This document shows positions 41,800 to 54,040 of a stretch of DNA of 64,000 nt, in pieces. The stretch lies in contig NW_022098048.1 of assembly GCF_002288925.2 (NCBI RefSeq), forward strand, positions 19,224,220-19,288,219, in the 5' to 3' direction. This stretch comes from Delphinapterus leucas. Taxonomy: Eukaryota > Chordata > Mammalia > Artiodactyla > Monodontidae. The notes below the pieces were generated by a model that saw nothing but the letters and a program-made list of their open reading frames with translations, was not told the origin of the DNA and did no database searches. Both the position numbers and the translations under genes were made by a program. Every line of letters begins with the position of its first letter. Within the stretch, counting starts at the first letter, position 1.

Positions 41800-43186
41800 A
41801 ATATGCAATGGGGAAAAGACAGCCTCTTCAATAAATGGTGTTGGGAAAATTGGACAGCTACATCCAAAAGAATGAAACTGGACCACTTTCTTACATCATA
41901 GACAAAAATAAAGTTAAAATGGATTAAAGACTTAAATGTAAGACCTGAAACCATTGAACTCCTAGAAGAAAAGGTAGACAGTAAACTCTTTGGCATCAGT
42001 TTTAGTAATATTTTTTGATCTGTCTCCTCAGGGAAAAGCAACGAAAGCAAAAATAAACAAATGGGACCACATTAAACTCAAAAGCTTCTGCTCTGTGAAC
42101 AAAACCATCAACAAAATGAAAAAGGCAACCTACTGAATGGGAGAGGATATCTGCAAATGATATATCCTCCAAGGGGTTAGAATCTAAAATGCATGAAGAG
42201 CACATACAACTCTATATCAAAAAAACAAACAACCCAATTAAAAAATGGTCAGTGGACCTGAATATACATTTTTCCAAAGGAGACATACAGATGGCCAACA
42301 GACGCATGAGAAGATCTTAGCATCACTAAATATCAGGGAAATACAAAACTAAACCACAATGAGATATTACCTCGCACCTGTCAGAATGACTGTCATCAAA
42401 AATGCAAGGAATAACAAGTGTTGGTGAGGATGTGGAGAAAAAGGAACCCTCGTGCACTGTTGGCAGGAATGTAAATTGGAGCAGTACTATGGAAAACAGT
42501 ATGGAGACTCCTCAAAAAATTAAAAATAAAACTACCATGTGATCCAGCAATTCCACCTCTGGGTATTTACCCAAAGAAAATAAATACACTATTTCAAAAA
42601 GATTTTTACACACCGATGTTCATTGCAGTGTTATTTACAATAGTCATGATATGGAAGCAACCTAAGTGTCCATTGATAGATGAATGGATAAAGAAGATTG
42701 TGTGATACACAATGGAATATTACTCAGCCATAAAAAAGAATGAAATCTTGCATTTGTAACAACTTGGATGGATCTAGAGGGTATGCTTAGTGAAATAAGT
42801 CAGACAGAAAAAGACAAATACTGTGTGTTTTTTCTTTGATGTGGAATCTAAAATACAAAACAGGTCAGAAATAGACTCATAGATACAGAGAACAAACTGG
42901 TGGCTGCCAGATGGGAGAGAGGTGGAGGATTGGCCAAAGTAAGTGAAAGGGATTAAGAGGTTCAAACTTCCAGTTATAAAATAAATGTCATGGGATACAA
43001 TACATAGCACAAGGACTATAGTCAATAATACTGTAATAACTTTGTATGATGACACATCGTTACGAGAGTTATCATGGTGATCATTTTGTATAGTATTTAA
43101 ATTTCAAAACACTATGTTGTATGCCTGAAATGAACATAATACTGTATTTTAACTATACTTCAATAAAAAATAAAATGAAATAAAAA
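41800..43186 (+). mobile_element. 5'-truncated L1 (ORF2 C-terminus and 3' UTR)
   Basis: Sense L1 from ATATGCAATGGGGAAAAGACAGCCTC through TGGACCACTTTCTTACATCATAG, CAGATGGCCAACAGACGCATGAG, TGTGGAGAAAAAGGAACCC and CAATGGAATATTACTCAGCC. The 3' UTR follows with TTCCAGTTATAAAATAAATGTCATGG and ACTTCAATAAAAAATAAAAT. It belongs to an older L1MA-type family than the complete element. Many stops. Confidence 0.9.
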
Positions 43187-43577
43187 GTTCCCTTACACTT
43201 TCAAAACAAAAGAAAGAAAAAAGAACTAGTGCTCTTTCTTTAAGCAAAAGTTTTTTATTAGTATATTCTTCATTTCTACAAAATTACAAAAGCATGCTGT
43301 ATAAATTACAAAAATAAGATTACTGAACATAAAATAATAGAAAATGAAAATTTTAACCAACATAATTATAAATAGCAGTCAATATATTTTTATACAGTTG
43401 TTTTACAGGAATGAAGTCTTTATGATGATTTCAGTGTTTACTTGTTCCAGTATCTCATTTTCCCTAGAAATCACCTCAGATTGACTTGCTGGTTTTCTTG
43501 AGATTGAGACTTGTTTTCTTACAGACCAACTTCAGTAGTGTTAAGTACATTTAAATTTTGAAACTCTGTATTCTCCA

Positions 43578-43924
43578 CTGGCAAGTCTGCCGGCATCATT
43601 TTTCCCACAGTATTTGCTCACTTTGTGTCTCTGTGTCACATTTTGGTAATTCTGAAATATTTTAAACTCTCTACTAGCAAAAGGATTGTGACTCACTGAA
43701 GGCTCAGATGATGGTTTTCTTTTTAAAACAATAAAGTATTATTTAAGGTACGTACATTTGTTTAGACAATGTTACTACACACAGTAGACCACTGTACCAT
43801 GTAAACATAGCTTTTATATGCACTGGGAAACCAAAACAATGTGTGTGACTTGCTTTATTATGATATTAACTTTGTGGTGTGGCCTGGAAATAAACATGCA
43901 GTGTCTTCCAGGTGCCTGTATTTG
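43578..43924 (+). mobile_element. Tigger1-type DNA transposon, internally deleted
   Basis: GGCAAGTCTGCCGGCATCATTTTTCCCACAGTATTTGCTCACTTTGTGTCTCTGTGTCACATTTTGG is the Tigger1 5' region. GACTCACTGAAGGCTCAGATGATGG through TATATGCACTGGGAAACC to GTGCCTGTA is its 3' region. The transposase in between is missing (jump near 43675), as in non-autonomous derivatives. Confidence 0.88.
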
Positions 43925-45427
43925 GAAACGTGTCCAGTAAATTATTGCAGCAAACAGTCCAATAGTGAAATTGAAATATTTCAGAGGAAACTGATCTAGA
44001 TTTTAGAAAACGACTTAAAGATTTTAGTTTCTCAAATATTCATGACCCATCAATATCACATTCTCTATTACAGTCATCAGTAGGTGCCAATTGTAACTTT
44101 TATGCTGTTGTAGTATTTTACATTCCTCATATTTCTTCAAATGACATGTTATTTAGAGCATCAGAACAGGCAGAGTATTCTCTTAGCACTATGAACCGTT
44201 CCTTAATGATGATATTATTGCATCTAATATAAAACCCAAAATTTGTAACATGGAAATTTTGGTTTTGGATCAGAGATGGGTTGATTGTGGGATTTCCCGG
44301 TCAAAATTCGTCTTCTCACTTTTAGTTTTTATCTAAAACAGAGAGGTTCAGATCTTTGTCAACAAATTGCAATTTCTTTAGCAACAATAATATATTTTTC
44401 AGAAAAATCACAATTTCTTTTTTAAAGGAATTTCTTAATCCCTTTGATGTTTCAAAAATATTATGTCTTTTGAATTCAGTTTCTGCAACATTTTGCTTAT
44501 AACATTCACATTTTTAAAAAATATGATAAATTAGTACTAAGCAAATACATACAAATGTTGATATTTTTCAAGTCTACTTTGGTTTATATTCTAGAATTTT
44601 TAAAATTAATATCAGAATATTCTAAAAGAGTTTTAACTGGCCTCTGCTTGTGTTTTTATTAACATGATGTTACCAACTGCATTCCCTATAAAAATTCAAT
44701 GGTGGCCAAATACTTATATTTGGCAAATGTGTTTTCAATAGTCTTCAACTTTTACTGAGACTACAAAGCAGTTGTACAGTTTGTGCAAGATAAAAGCTGT
44801 TCAGTGTTGTCAGAGAGATTTTTGCTGTCTCATTTCCTCCCAGTTTAAAAATGCACAGAAAGCAGAATACGGGATATTATCATTTTCAAATATTGTCTGT
44901 TGCAATTTGGTATGTTTTCCATGAACACCTATGCTCTTGTTGCAGCCTAATCTTAGATTTCCAGATTTTATCTTTGTAAGTAGTCCATGAAACATATATA
45001 AAATCATTCTTGAGTTGGTTTTATCTACAGGACAAAATTGTCCAAAATAGTCACATTTAGAAATATAAGACTAGCATTTTGAAATTCACAGGTCTAGCAG
45101 CTATTGTCATCTGTTCTACGTAACTTAGATTGTACGTGTATATGGTGCATAGGAGCCAGATTGCATGGGTTGGTGAAAGCTGACTGTTAAATGTGAAGGA
45201 ATTTTGTGAGCTATTTATTAAACCATTGGGAGCTTGAAATAAGCCTTATTAGAACTGCTTAATTTACCATTCAGTGTTACCGTTGAAGTTAGCAAATGCC
45301 ACAAATCAGGGCTTTTTAAATTTCTTTAAGAAAGTCAGTTTATCAGTATACTACTAGATGTATGTAAAATGGCTGAATAATAATTAGCATTGCTCACCTT
45401 AATGAAATTAGATAATTTTATTCATTT
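43925..45427. other. AT-rich non-repeat stretch with a coding-like minus-strand frame
   Basis: No repeat recognised. On the minus strand a frame is open from about 45082 to a stop near 44815 (includes the Met frame 45007-44810). An AATAAA on the same strand lies near 43250, after a long AT-rich stretch. This could be the end of a retrocopy or chance. No family recognised. Confidence 0.3.
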
Positions 45428-45443
45428 CATCTCATATAATCTT

Positions 45444-45754
45444 TTTAAAAGTTATTTATTTATTTATGGCTGCGTTGGGTCTTCGTTGCTGCACGTGGGC
45501 TTTCTCTAGTTGCAGCGAGCGGGAGCTACTCTTCGTTGTGGTGCGCGGGCTTCTTATTGTGGTGGCTTCTCTTGTTGCGGAGTACAGGCTCTAGGCGCAC
45601 AGACTTCAGTAATTGTGGAACATGGGCTCAGTAGTTCTGGTACACAGGCTTAGCTGCTCCATGGCATGTGCGATCTTCCCGGACCAGGGATCAAACCTGT
45701 GTCCCCTGCATTGGCAGGTGGATTCTTAACCACTGCTCCACTAAGGAAGTCCCT
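45444..45754 (-). mobile_element. Older, long-form CHR/tRNA-derived SINE with 16-bp TSD
   Basis: Reverse copy of the same long form as 9261-9592: ATTTATTTATTTATGGCTGCGTTGGGTCTTCG, GCACGTGGGCTTTCTCTAGTTGC, CCCGGACCAGGGATCAAACC and AAGGAAGTCCC. CATCTCATATAATCTT (45428-45443) and CATCTCCTATAATCTT (45755-45770) differ at one base. Confidence 0.95.
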
Positions 45755-45770
45755 CATCTCCTATAATCTT

Positions 45771-46941
45771 AAATTTTGGTTTCATATTTCATCCCCTAAG
45801 TTATGTACAATATTGTTATTTATCGTTGAAGTTTGTATTATGCGTAAGGATCAGTCATAACGTTGTCAAATTCTGATATGATTTCCACCAAATGAAGAAA
45901 ACTCCCATGTCATTGTTTTGCAGATTTTTCTCTGAATGTTAAATCGTTTTGCTAACCACATAGATATTTATAGTATACATTTACTAGTAGCATGTTAACA
46001 TTTTCTTGTCTTCAAAGAGTTTATTTTCTGTCACATTAATAATTATATTTTTCAAGAGTTTTAAATTTTAAACATTTAATAAACTGTTTGTGGTACATTT
46101 CACTCTATTCCTGCTTTACAACAGTTGAGTGATAAAATCTCCCCCCATTTCCCTCACTCAGTTGTTTTTTCTCCATCATTAAAGAGTTTACAAAATAAAA
46201 AATTTTTTAGAAAGAAATGTTTTCAAGCTTAAAAAAAAGTAACAGTAGTTAGAATTTTTTTTCCATTGTTTGTCAGAATCCTTGTGTAAGAAGTTTCCAG
46301 AAACTTCCTATCAGCGCTTTCTTCTACAAGATAAACTTGTCTTGTTTGAAATGGATAATCTCCGCAAGAGGGTTCTGCTGTTTAATATTCAAATACATGG
46401 AGGTGTAACTAAATCAACAGAAAGTGTATTTCGTTTAATGGATTCCCCATGAGGGTTTTTTCTCTCATTTTTCTTTAAAAGGAATTCATCCATTCTTATT
46501 GACATGAAAATAGAGTGTTAATTCACCATTGCCCCCACTGTGAAGTGTCTGTACTAGATTCTTCTGAGACTGACCGTTTCCTTTCCTTCTCCCTGGCGTT
46601 CAACAATCCAAGTAATTTTCTTTCATTTTATTATTTAGTGGATTCTCATTTTCTGTTTTTTCTGATTGTGATATATTATTTTCTTAGCTTTCGAATACTG
46701 GGCAGAAATAATGTGATCATTTAACACATTTACCTTAGAATGTGTGATATTTTAAAATTATATTTATTTAATGAGCCATTAAACTTTAACAGCAATCCAA
46801 ATTGTATGATAAAATTTTCATAACAATGAATACATAATAGCTGTGATATAATTTGATAATAATGTGATCATGGTAAATAAATATTAGGTACTTATTAAAT
46901 AGTCCTTCATGTCAGATAAAAGTATTATTAGACTTAAATTG
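45771..46941. other. AT-rich stretch, weakly coding-like pieces
   Basis: No repeat recognised. The plus strand has an acceptor-like TTCCATTGTTTGTCAG before a frame ending in TGA at 46452. The minus strand of the same bases also reads in a low-stop way (46450-46500). No product recognised. Confidence 0.3.
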
Positions 46942-46957
46942 AAAATACTGCGGTATC

Positions 46958-47170
46958 GGGCTTCCCTGGTGGCGCAGTGGTTGAGAGTCCGCCTGCCGAT
47001 GCAGGGGACACACGTTCATGCCCCGGTCTGGGAAGATCCCACATGCCGTGGAGCGGCTGGGCCCGTGAGCCGTGACCACTGAGCCTGCGCGTCTGGAGCC
47101 TGTGCTGCACAACGGGAGAGGCCACAACAGTGAGAGGCCTGCGTACCGCAAAAAAAAAAAAAAAAAAAAA
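46958..47170 (+). mobile_element. Young CHR-type SINE with 16-bp TSD
   Basis: GGGCTTCCCTGGTGGCGCAGTGG to GAGAGGCCTGCGTACCGC and a pure A-tail of more than 20. AAAATACTGCGGTATC (46942-46957) and AAAATACTACAGTATC (47171-47186) differ at two bases. Confidence 0.96.
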
Positions 47171-47186
47171 AAAATACTACAGTATC

Positions 47187-47719
47187 ATTTTCGTAAAATA
47201 AACAAATTACAATACTCTGCCCCGCAAAGCGAGACACAAAATTTAGCTAAATTTTACCACTAGCAATTTTTTCTTTTTCATTTGAAGATAATTTCTGATG
47301 CACATGAAAGTGTAAAGGACCTTCCAGCGTTGAAAGAAGTCTTTTGTTTGTGGAACCCCTTCCTTCTTCATGACCCAGAGCAAAATGGTATCTGTCGCCT
47401 CTGCTGTGAGAAGATATGTCACTTGATTGGTCAGGGAACTGACATAGTAAATATACAAATAACATTTTTGCAACCTAAAAAATTTTAGTAAAAACATAAA
47501 AATATTTCAAAATAGTAAACATCTACAATGTGGGTGACACCCTCTTGGTTGTCCTACCCTCGCACAGGACACAGCAGCACACCTGTGAACAGCAGCTGTG
47601 CTCCTCCATGGAGCACACACTTGGGAAGGTCCAGAGACGACTTCATCACCGTGGTGTGAGCACTGGTACAGGCAGGCAGTTTTTACTGTTTGTATGGTTA
47701 CTAAACACAAAACTTAAAA
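47187..47719. other. Unassigned stretch
   Basis: No repeat recognised. Open frames on both strands cover 47243-47497, and the region 47507-47727 is also open on both strands. No domain recognised. Confidence 0.3.
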
Positions 47720-48180
47720 GTAGTTAATTTGATCAGTCTATTCCTCTGTGATTTCCTCCATTGATTTTACTTTCTATTTCTGCTTCTAGAGTTATTTCCC
47801 TCTCTGAAATCATGGCACTAATCATCTATATTTTCTGCTCTTTTTTATATTAAAATTTTTTTCAATTCTGTTAAATATATTTTAATGCATATTATAAAGT
47901 AAGATTCTAATTTTCTCTCACAGTTTTATCTACTGTGTACTCACCCTCTTTTTGACAATCTTTCTCTATTCATTTCTGAGGTATATTTTTTCATAATAAT
48001 TTTTCACAAACTAGTGTCTGCTTCTGTAACACCTCTTTTATTTGTACCTATTCTTGTACAATTAACATCCTATTTTACTCAGTATAGCTTTATAATACAT
48101 TTTATTCTTTGGCAAGATGACTCTTCACTCAGTAAGCTTTGGTTCCCTTTTTTCATAAGACATTTTTCCCATTTATTCTT
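47720..48180 (-). mobile_element. Ancient L1 fragment
   Basis: CAGTATAGCTTTATAATACATTTTATTCTTTGGCAAG matches the antisense 'TGTAGCTTTATAATA' point of L1 ORF2, also present near 27.82 kb in the complete L1. The rest is T-rich and diverged. Confidence 0.55.
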
Positions 48181-49504
48181 TCAGATATAGAACATAGAAC
48201 TTGAAAGATTGGAGATAAAGAGAGAAAAGATATTTCAAAGAGGGAAATGGAGAAAAGGCAAAAGAACTACTACGCCCAGAGCAATGTTGAGTTTAAAAAA
48301 AGGAGGTCATCTTTTTCCTCATCTCAGCTATCTTGAAGCTAAATTTGTCCTCTGATATCAGATCGTGTAGGTAAGAGAATTAGAGAAGGAAAAAAAAAAT
48401 ACACAAATATTCTAGTAGAATGAATACAGCAGCCGTGCCACAGCACTTGTTGATTATTTAATTTGCTCTTTACAACATGTCATATAAACAGAAAGTGTCT
48501 GAAAATATTCTGAGAAAGTAAAATTTTATTTTCATAATGGTTTCTCCTAAACCTGCTATCTGTTTCACACTGCCCTCCACAGAAAACTTACTTCCTACTA
48601 ACTTTTGTGAAGTGTCATATATTCTTTTAGTAAAACTGAGTCAAGATTCAAGGAAGCCCTGGTTTTAAAATTTAGAGGTTTTTGGCTTGGTTTCATTTTG
48701 AGGTTTTGGGGATTATAGAAACTCAAAGCAAAATGAAATCTCTATAAATCCTCAAGCCTCCATTTTATAATAGTATTTTGTAATGCCCTCTGTTCTATCC
48801 CAAATGAAATTTATAAAAAATTAACCTACCTACACATAGATTTTTTAAAAATTAATGTCTATATTTAATATAAAGAATAAATAGAAGGAAAGAAATTTAT
48901 TATTTCAATATGTAAATACTTGGTCACAATCACACTACAAGGCATAAAGAAGTTGTAGATACTTGCAACTCTGTGCAGCAGTCACTGTGAGCAAGGTAGC
49001 TACTGATGGGGTGCAAGGCCATTGACAATGCAAAAGCCTAAGTCAAGGGACTGTCAGTAATGTGATTTTCCAAAATGGTAAACCTCTTTTGATAAAATTC
49101 AGTCTAAAACAAAATACAATCTTCTCTTGACTTGCATGTGGTTGCATACTTGAAGAAGTCAGTGTATACATAAAACAAGTTGGAGTCTGGACTCAATTCA
49201 TTATACACATCCACTCTCTGAATACATTCCAGGAGTACTGTAAACCCTTGACATTCCTAAGGGATAGACCTTCATGGACCATCAAACGGGACATTCCCAA
49301 TATTGTAATGAGATGGAAGATTGGATCCACCGTCATAATCTCAGACATGTTACATAGGAATGAGCACAGATAGAAAAAAGGGAGATGGGTGGGGGACCAC
49401 CCAAGAGAAGCTCTCAAACCAAAATTCCAAACAATGTACTGAAAACAAATCCCAAGAAATTCAGCCAACAGAACTGATAACCAGGAGGTAGAGTCAGCGA
49501 CCCT
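48181..49504. other. Unassigned stretch
   Basis: No gene or clear repeat. The minus-strand open frame 49696-49193 starts inside the SINE to the right and is not a real gene. Confidence 0.4.
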
Positions 49505-49514
49505 AAATTTTTTT

Positions 49515-49717
49515 TTGTTTTTTGTGGTACGCGGGCCTCTCACTGTTGTGGCCTCTCCCGTTGTGGAGCACAGGCTCCGGACGCACAGGCTCAGCGGCCA
49601 TGGCTCACGGGCCCAGCCGCTCCCCGGCATGTGGGATCTTCCCGGACTGGGGCACGAACCCGCATCCCCTGCATCGGCAGGCAAACTCCCAACCACTGCG
49701 CCACCAGGGAAGCCCCA
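49515..49717 (-). mobile_element. Young CHR-type SINE
   Basis: Reverse copy: T-rich tail, GTGGTACGCGGGCCTCTCACTG, GCATGTGGGATCTTCCCGGAC, GCGCCACCAGGGAAGCCCC. AAATTTTTTT at 49505-49514 and 49718-49727 is a likely (low-complexity) TSD. Confidence 0.93.
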
Positions 49718-49727
49718 AAATTTTTTT

Positions 49728-50009
49728 AAATATAGAAGGATCTGAAAATAATTTCACCAATCATCCTCAATTCGGTCTGTTAGCTACATAAATAAAATAT
49801 TTTCACTTTAAAAGTCTGTGAATCAGAAACCTCAGTGTCATTCGGTCCAATGCCCATCTCCACCAGAATCTCAGATCTCTCCACACAACCATGACACCTG
49901 CCTAACCTACTCCCAGTGAAATCACTGCTTCTGAGACCAGTGCTCTTTTCTAACTGTGAAGGTCTTCGTTACTACACAAATTCAGAACATGACGGGGAGC
50001 AAAGTGAGA
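49728..50009. other. Unassigned stretch
   Basis: Possibly an old repeat near 49830-49960 (TGTCATTCGGTCCAATGCCC), not assigned. No gene. Confidence 0.35.
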
Positions 50010-50240
50010 CCATGAACCCTGGAGCAAACCCGAATTTGAATCCTGGCTCTGTCACTCATCGGCTGTGTGAACTTGGGCAAATGATGTAACCTCTCCACAC
50101 CTCCATTTCTTTACCTGGTAAATGTAGATGCTAATAATAGCACCTATTGCTCTGCTTGTTGCAAGAATCAAGAGTTAACTTATACAAAGTGCTTGAGACG
50201 TTCCTGGAAGATAGGAAGTGCCACATAAATGTTCACAGAA
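50010..50240 (+). mobile_element. MIR SINE
   Basis: GAATTTGAATCCTGGCTCTGTCACTCATCGGCTGTGTGAACTTGGGCAAATG, CTCCATTTCTTTACCTGG and GCTAATAATAGCACC make this one of the best-preserved MIRs in the window. Confidence 0.92.
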
Positions 50241-51495
50241 ATTCCCCCCTTGGTCTGCATTTTACTCTTTGAATACTAGAAAATTGCTAGAGTTCCAGCT
50301 AAGGATCCCAGATCCTTGTTTGCTTTCTCATTTTGCGTGATTTTAATTCTCTTTCCATCCTCGTGAGGCTCCATTTGGCAATACTCTTGAAAATTAGGTT
50401 CCTAGGTTGAATCTATATCTCAGGTGTGTTTGGACCTGTGCAACACAGAATGTATTTATGCAGCAACTTAAAAATCATGCCGACTCTACTTCTAGTAATA
50501 TGTCCAAAAATCTTATTTGCATAGGGAGCTTGAATCTCAGAGGAAATGAGGTGGTCAAGAACTTTTCTTTGTTTCTGTAGAACTGAATTCAAATTCAGCT
50601 TCCTCCACTTTCCCCAGGGTTGCATCAGAATTCTGGGGGCTGTACAGAACTCATAGTGTCAAGGTACCAGGGTGGACTGGGGGAGAGCACCCGGTTGTCA
50701 ATGGACATCTACACTATTGTCCACTCAGTTGTCCTGGTTCCCTTCTAGCCTTCAGTCATTGGTCGTTGGCAGGCCAGCACTGCACCCTTCTTCCCTACCC
50801 TGCCATTCCCATCATTAAGGCCTCTTTAAGACCCCGATTTCCCTCTGAGTCACACCTGTGTGGGGGAAAATTCTACTGTATGGCACAGCTCTGATCTGTG
50901 GAAAACTCTGCTGTGTTTTCAGGTCCTAGACCCATCTGCTGTGCAGGGCATGCGCTCACACAAGGAACCCCTGAGGCCATGCCACACAGCACTGAGGCGT
51001 CCTCATCAGCTGGTGGTGGGCACTGGAGCTGCCTCTCCCCACCCCCACCCCCAGGTACCACCAAGGGACAGAAGCTCAAACTTATCCAGTTTCCTCTACC
51101 CTCGGCCCACCCCACTGCCCCAGGAGACCCCCAGGTCTATCACATCCCCTCTGAATCTCCCCAACGTTCAAGATAAGGAATCTTTGTTCATCTCTGTGCA
51201 GGAGATACTGACTCTGATTCATCATGTATTCTTCCAAATGAGATGAGGTTCTTGAAAAATCAAAACTTATGAACTTTACCATATTTTTTAAAGTCTACTT
51301 TCTCCTATGGCACCCCTTTCCCAAAGAAAAGAAGGCAAATGCCTAGCTCCCCAAATTGGAGGTAGACAAAAGGAGGGAGAGAGTTAAAAGTAACAGGAAA
51401 CATGAGAAAAACACATTAGTTAGAATTAGGAAACTTCTCACCTTATTACGTTTTTGTGATACCATTCAACCAAACTGAGTCAATTCTATGACCAA
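50241..51495. other. Unassigned stretch
   Basis: No repeat recognised. 50860-51246 is open for 128 codons on the plus strand, and overlapping frames are open on the minus strand. The overlap on both strands and a lack of domains argue against a gene. Confidence 0.35.
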
Positions 51496-51499
51496 GTAA

Positions 51500-51600
51500 G
51501 AAATATTTTCTTAGCACCTACCATACAAGCCAGGCATTGCGCTAGTGCTAAGTGCTCCAAGATGAGTAGGGCCTGGGCCTTACTCACAAGACTTACTATC
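51500..51600 (-). mobile_element. L2 LINE fragment
   Basis: TTAGCACCTACCATACAAGCCAGGCATTGCGCTAGTGCTAAGTGCTCC is the antisense L2 3' end block, short and diverged. Confidence 0.6.
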
Positions 51601-51649
51601 TTATCACTTAAGTAGGTCTCATTTCTTTTTCTGCTTTGTTTAAGATCAT

Positions 51650-51825
51650 ATAATTTTTCAGCTGTATAAGTTTTTCATCTGTCTCCCTGCTTCATATCTC
51701 TTATTTTCTAGTTTTATGCACCTCTTTCTCATTCTTCACATTTACTAAAACATAAATCTAATCACATCATTCTTTTACTTAAAAATTTGCAGAGGGTTCC
51801 ATCATCTTCAGGACAAAATGCCAGG
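51650..51825 (+). mobile_element. L2 LINE fragment
   Basis: ATAAATCTAATCACATCATTCTTTTACTTAAAAATTTGCAGAGGGTTCCATC and the following TTCAGGACAAAATGCC correspond to the L2 segment TCTGATCATGTCACTCCCC...GGATAAAATCC. Confidence 0.6.
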
Positions 51826-51829
51826 CATG

Positions 51830-52025
51830 ATCTTGGTGCTTAAAAATATTGTTTCCTTCAGTTCTGAAAACAATTCTATCAGGTAGTTATTATGATCTCA
51901 AGTTTACAAACAAGGAAACTGAAGCTTGAAAAGCTGAAACCATCCTGACCAAGTTCACAGAGCTGGGAGGACCAGGACCCAAATCAGTTTTCTTGTCTCT
52001 AGATCCACTGCTTTTAATCTTAGAC
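51830..52025 (-). mobile_element. MIR SINE
   Basis: Reverse MIR: TAGTTATTATGATCTCAAGTTTACAAACAAGGAAACTGAAGCTTG, ACCAAGTTCACAGAGCTGGGAGGACCAGGACCCAAATC. Confidence 0.85.
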
Positions 52026-53334
52026 TTATAGTTCTGTTCTCCATAATCAGTCCCCCTCTTATGTAAAGGAATGATTTATAGTAAGACTACTACCACAATT
52101 ACTGCCGTTACTCTACCACTGTAATAAGTAACTATTGCTTGGATTACATGATATTATTTATCTTCAAATTAAAGAAGGAAGGAGAAGGAAGACACTTACC
52201 TTGTTGGACAAGTTGGTCAATCAGCCAAATGAACCTTGGTGGTCTACGGGTGACAATATTGAGCCAAATCACCCTCACGTGCAATATAGAGTACACAAAG
52301 AGTTAAAGATAAAATACTCAGTGACCCTAGTGTTCTTAGATACTTAGTGTTCATACACCATGTCACTGCAAAAATAGAACTGAAATACCAGTCTCCCAAA
52401 TTCTCTGTCCAGTAAGCCATAACACAACACATAAATCCACTCATCCAAATGAACAGAACACTTTAATGAGTCAGCCCCACGTAACAGGCACCTTAGTTTC
52501 GAAAGCTTCAAAATATGGCAATTAATCACATCTCTAGGAAGCATGTGGTACAGCTAAATGGCGATTCACAAGCAAACCTCAAAAACACCAACGTTGCTTC
52601 TGACTGTAAACCTCACTCAAAACTTTTTCCCAGGTGGTTTCAATATTCATTTGGAAGAGTGACAGTTGAACTTAATGGTTTTCTTTTCTCACTTTTCTTC
52701 AGAAACCAATCCATCTCACTGCTTGCAGTGCTTTGCAACCTTTTAAAACACATGACCCCTTTGGATAAACCTGAAAATCTCATGACACCATCCCCCAACC
52801 TCCGCCTCCCACCCTGAGCTTTGTGTGTGCAGAAAACAAATTCTATTTCTTGCATATCATGTCAGACAAGAAAAAATTATGGCATTTAATTTTTAAGTTG
52901 TTGTATGAAAAGTGATATTTTACTTTCCAAATATAAAAATACTAAAAATTTTTTTTTCAAATCACTTAACATCCTCTCCAAACACCCCACCCTGTTCCTC
53001 CCAGCTACTACATCAACCAAATACTTCCACTTTTTGATAACTCCTGGCATATTCTTATGCAATATTGAAGCTCAGTTTAAGGCTCTAAATGGGTCTACAA
53101 TTATCGAAATATTTAGCTTATTTGTTCTTCATAAAAGAGTTCCCAGTTAAAAAGAAAATCAAGCAATAGAAATGAAATTCACAGAATCACTAAGATATCC
53201 AAGTGTCAGGGGCCCAAAGGGATTATTTAGCCTCATGCTTTCCATTTTCCAGACTTAGGGAATCCAAATTTTGACCCTGGGCCCTAGGGATCTGGGTTAT
53301 AAACAAGCACCCAAGATAATTCTAATAACCACTT
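52026..53334. other. Unassigned stretch
   Basis: No gene recognised. GCTTTGCAACCTTTTAAAACACATGACCCC (52728-52757) may be the end of an old DNA transposon. A polyT/AAAA part lies near 52940-52960. Confidence 0.35.
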
Positions 53335-53450
53335 GAATTGAGGAACCAGTTATTCACTCTTATCCCATTATTTGACAGGTGAGGAAACTGAAATGCAAAC
53401 AGATGACAGGCAGCTCAGGCAGTTCACAGACCTCACTTTACTTTCTACTG
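53335..53450 (-). mobile_element. MIR SINE fragment
   Basis: TATCCCATTATTTGACAGGTGAGGAAACTGAAATGC followed by GCAGTTCACAGACC is reverse MIR core, short and diverged. Confidence 0.65.
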
Positions 53451-53799
53451 GGTATAAAACCAACTTTAAAAAACAATCTTTTGAATTTTGTTTTCATAAT
53501 CAACTCCAATTTCTAATGAGAAAAAAAGTATTTTAATAATCTATCTTTCTTCTTTTCCAAAAGTGGCCTAGATAGCTAAAATGACAGATCAAACATATTC
53601 TTTTATCTCCTTCAACAAAGTAGCAGTAAAGGAATAGAGAAGGTACAATCTAGCAAGGAAAGGAGAGGCTTGTTCACATTTTTGGAAAATGTAAAGCAGA
53701 TGGGGAGTGGTGACCCATCTGATATAGAAGAAAGAGCTTAAACCTAAAATATATGCCCAAGGGGGTACGAATTCAGAAGGGGACTCGTTTGCCCTAGAG
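53451..53799. other. Unassigned stretch
   Basis: No repeat or gene recognised. Confidence 0.4.
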
Positions 53800-54032
53800 C
53801 AGCAGTCCCCAACCTTTTTGGCACCAGATACCAGTTTTGTGGAAGACAATTTTTCCACGGACGGGGTGGGGGGTGGGGGTGGGGTGTTGGGGATGGTTCA
53901 GGCAGTAATACGATCAATGGGGAGCAGCAGATGAAGCTTCTCTCGCTCACCACTCACCTCCTGCTGTGCAGCCCAGTTCCTAACAAGCCGGGGACCTGTA
54001 ACAGTCCGAGGCCTGGGAGCTGGGGACCCCTG
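53800..54032 (+). mobile_element. hAT-type DNA transposon with exact 8-bp TSD
   Basis: CAGCAGTCCCCAACCTTTTTGGCACCAG at the left and GGGAGCTGGGGACCCCTG at the right are the terminal inverted repeats of a common mammalian hAT family. TTGTGGAAGACAATTTTTCCACGGAC lies inside. CCCTAGAG at 53792-53799 and 54033-54040 is an intact 8-bp TSD. A G-rich run at 53863-53892 is internal. The centre is deleted compared with full copies. Confidence 0.93.
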
Positions 54033-54040
54033 CCCTAGAG

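Noticed and set aside
49193..49696. 167-codon minus-strand frame starting MVGSLPADAGDAGS
   Set aside because: The first 60 codons are SINE sequence, also seen at 14570, 21471, 38647 and 41242. The remainder has no support.
50860..51246. 128-codon plus-strand frame
   Set aside because: Open frames overlap on both strands (50873-51115 minus, 50898-51176 plus), composition is Pro/Ser/His-rich and no motif is recognisable.
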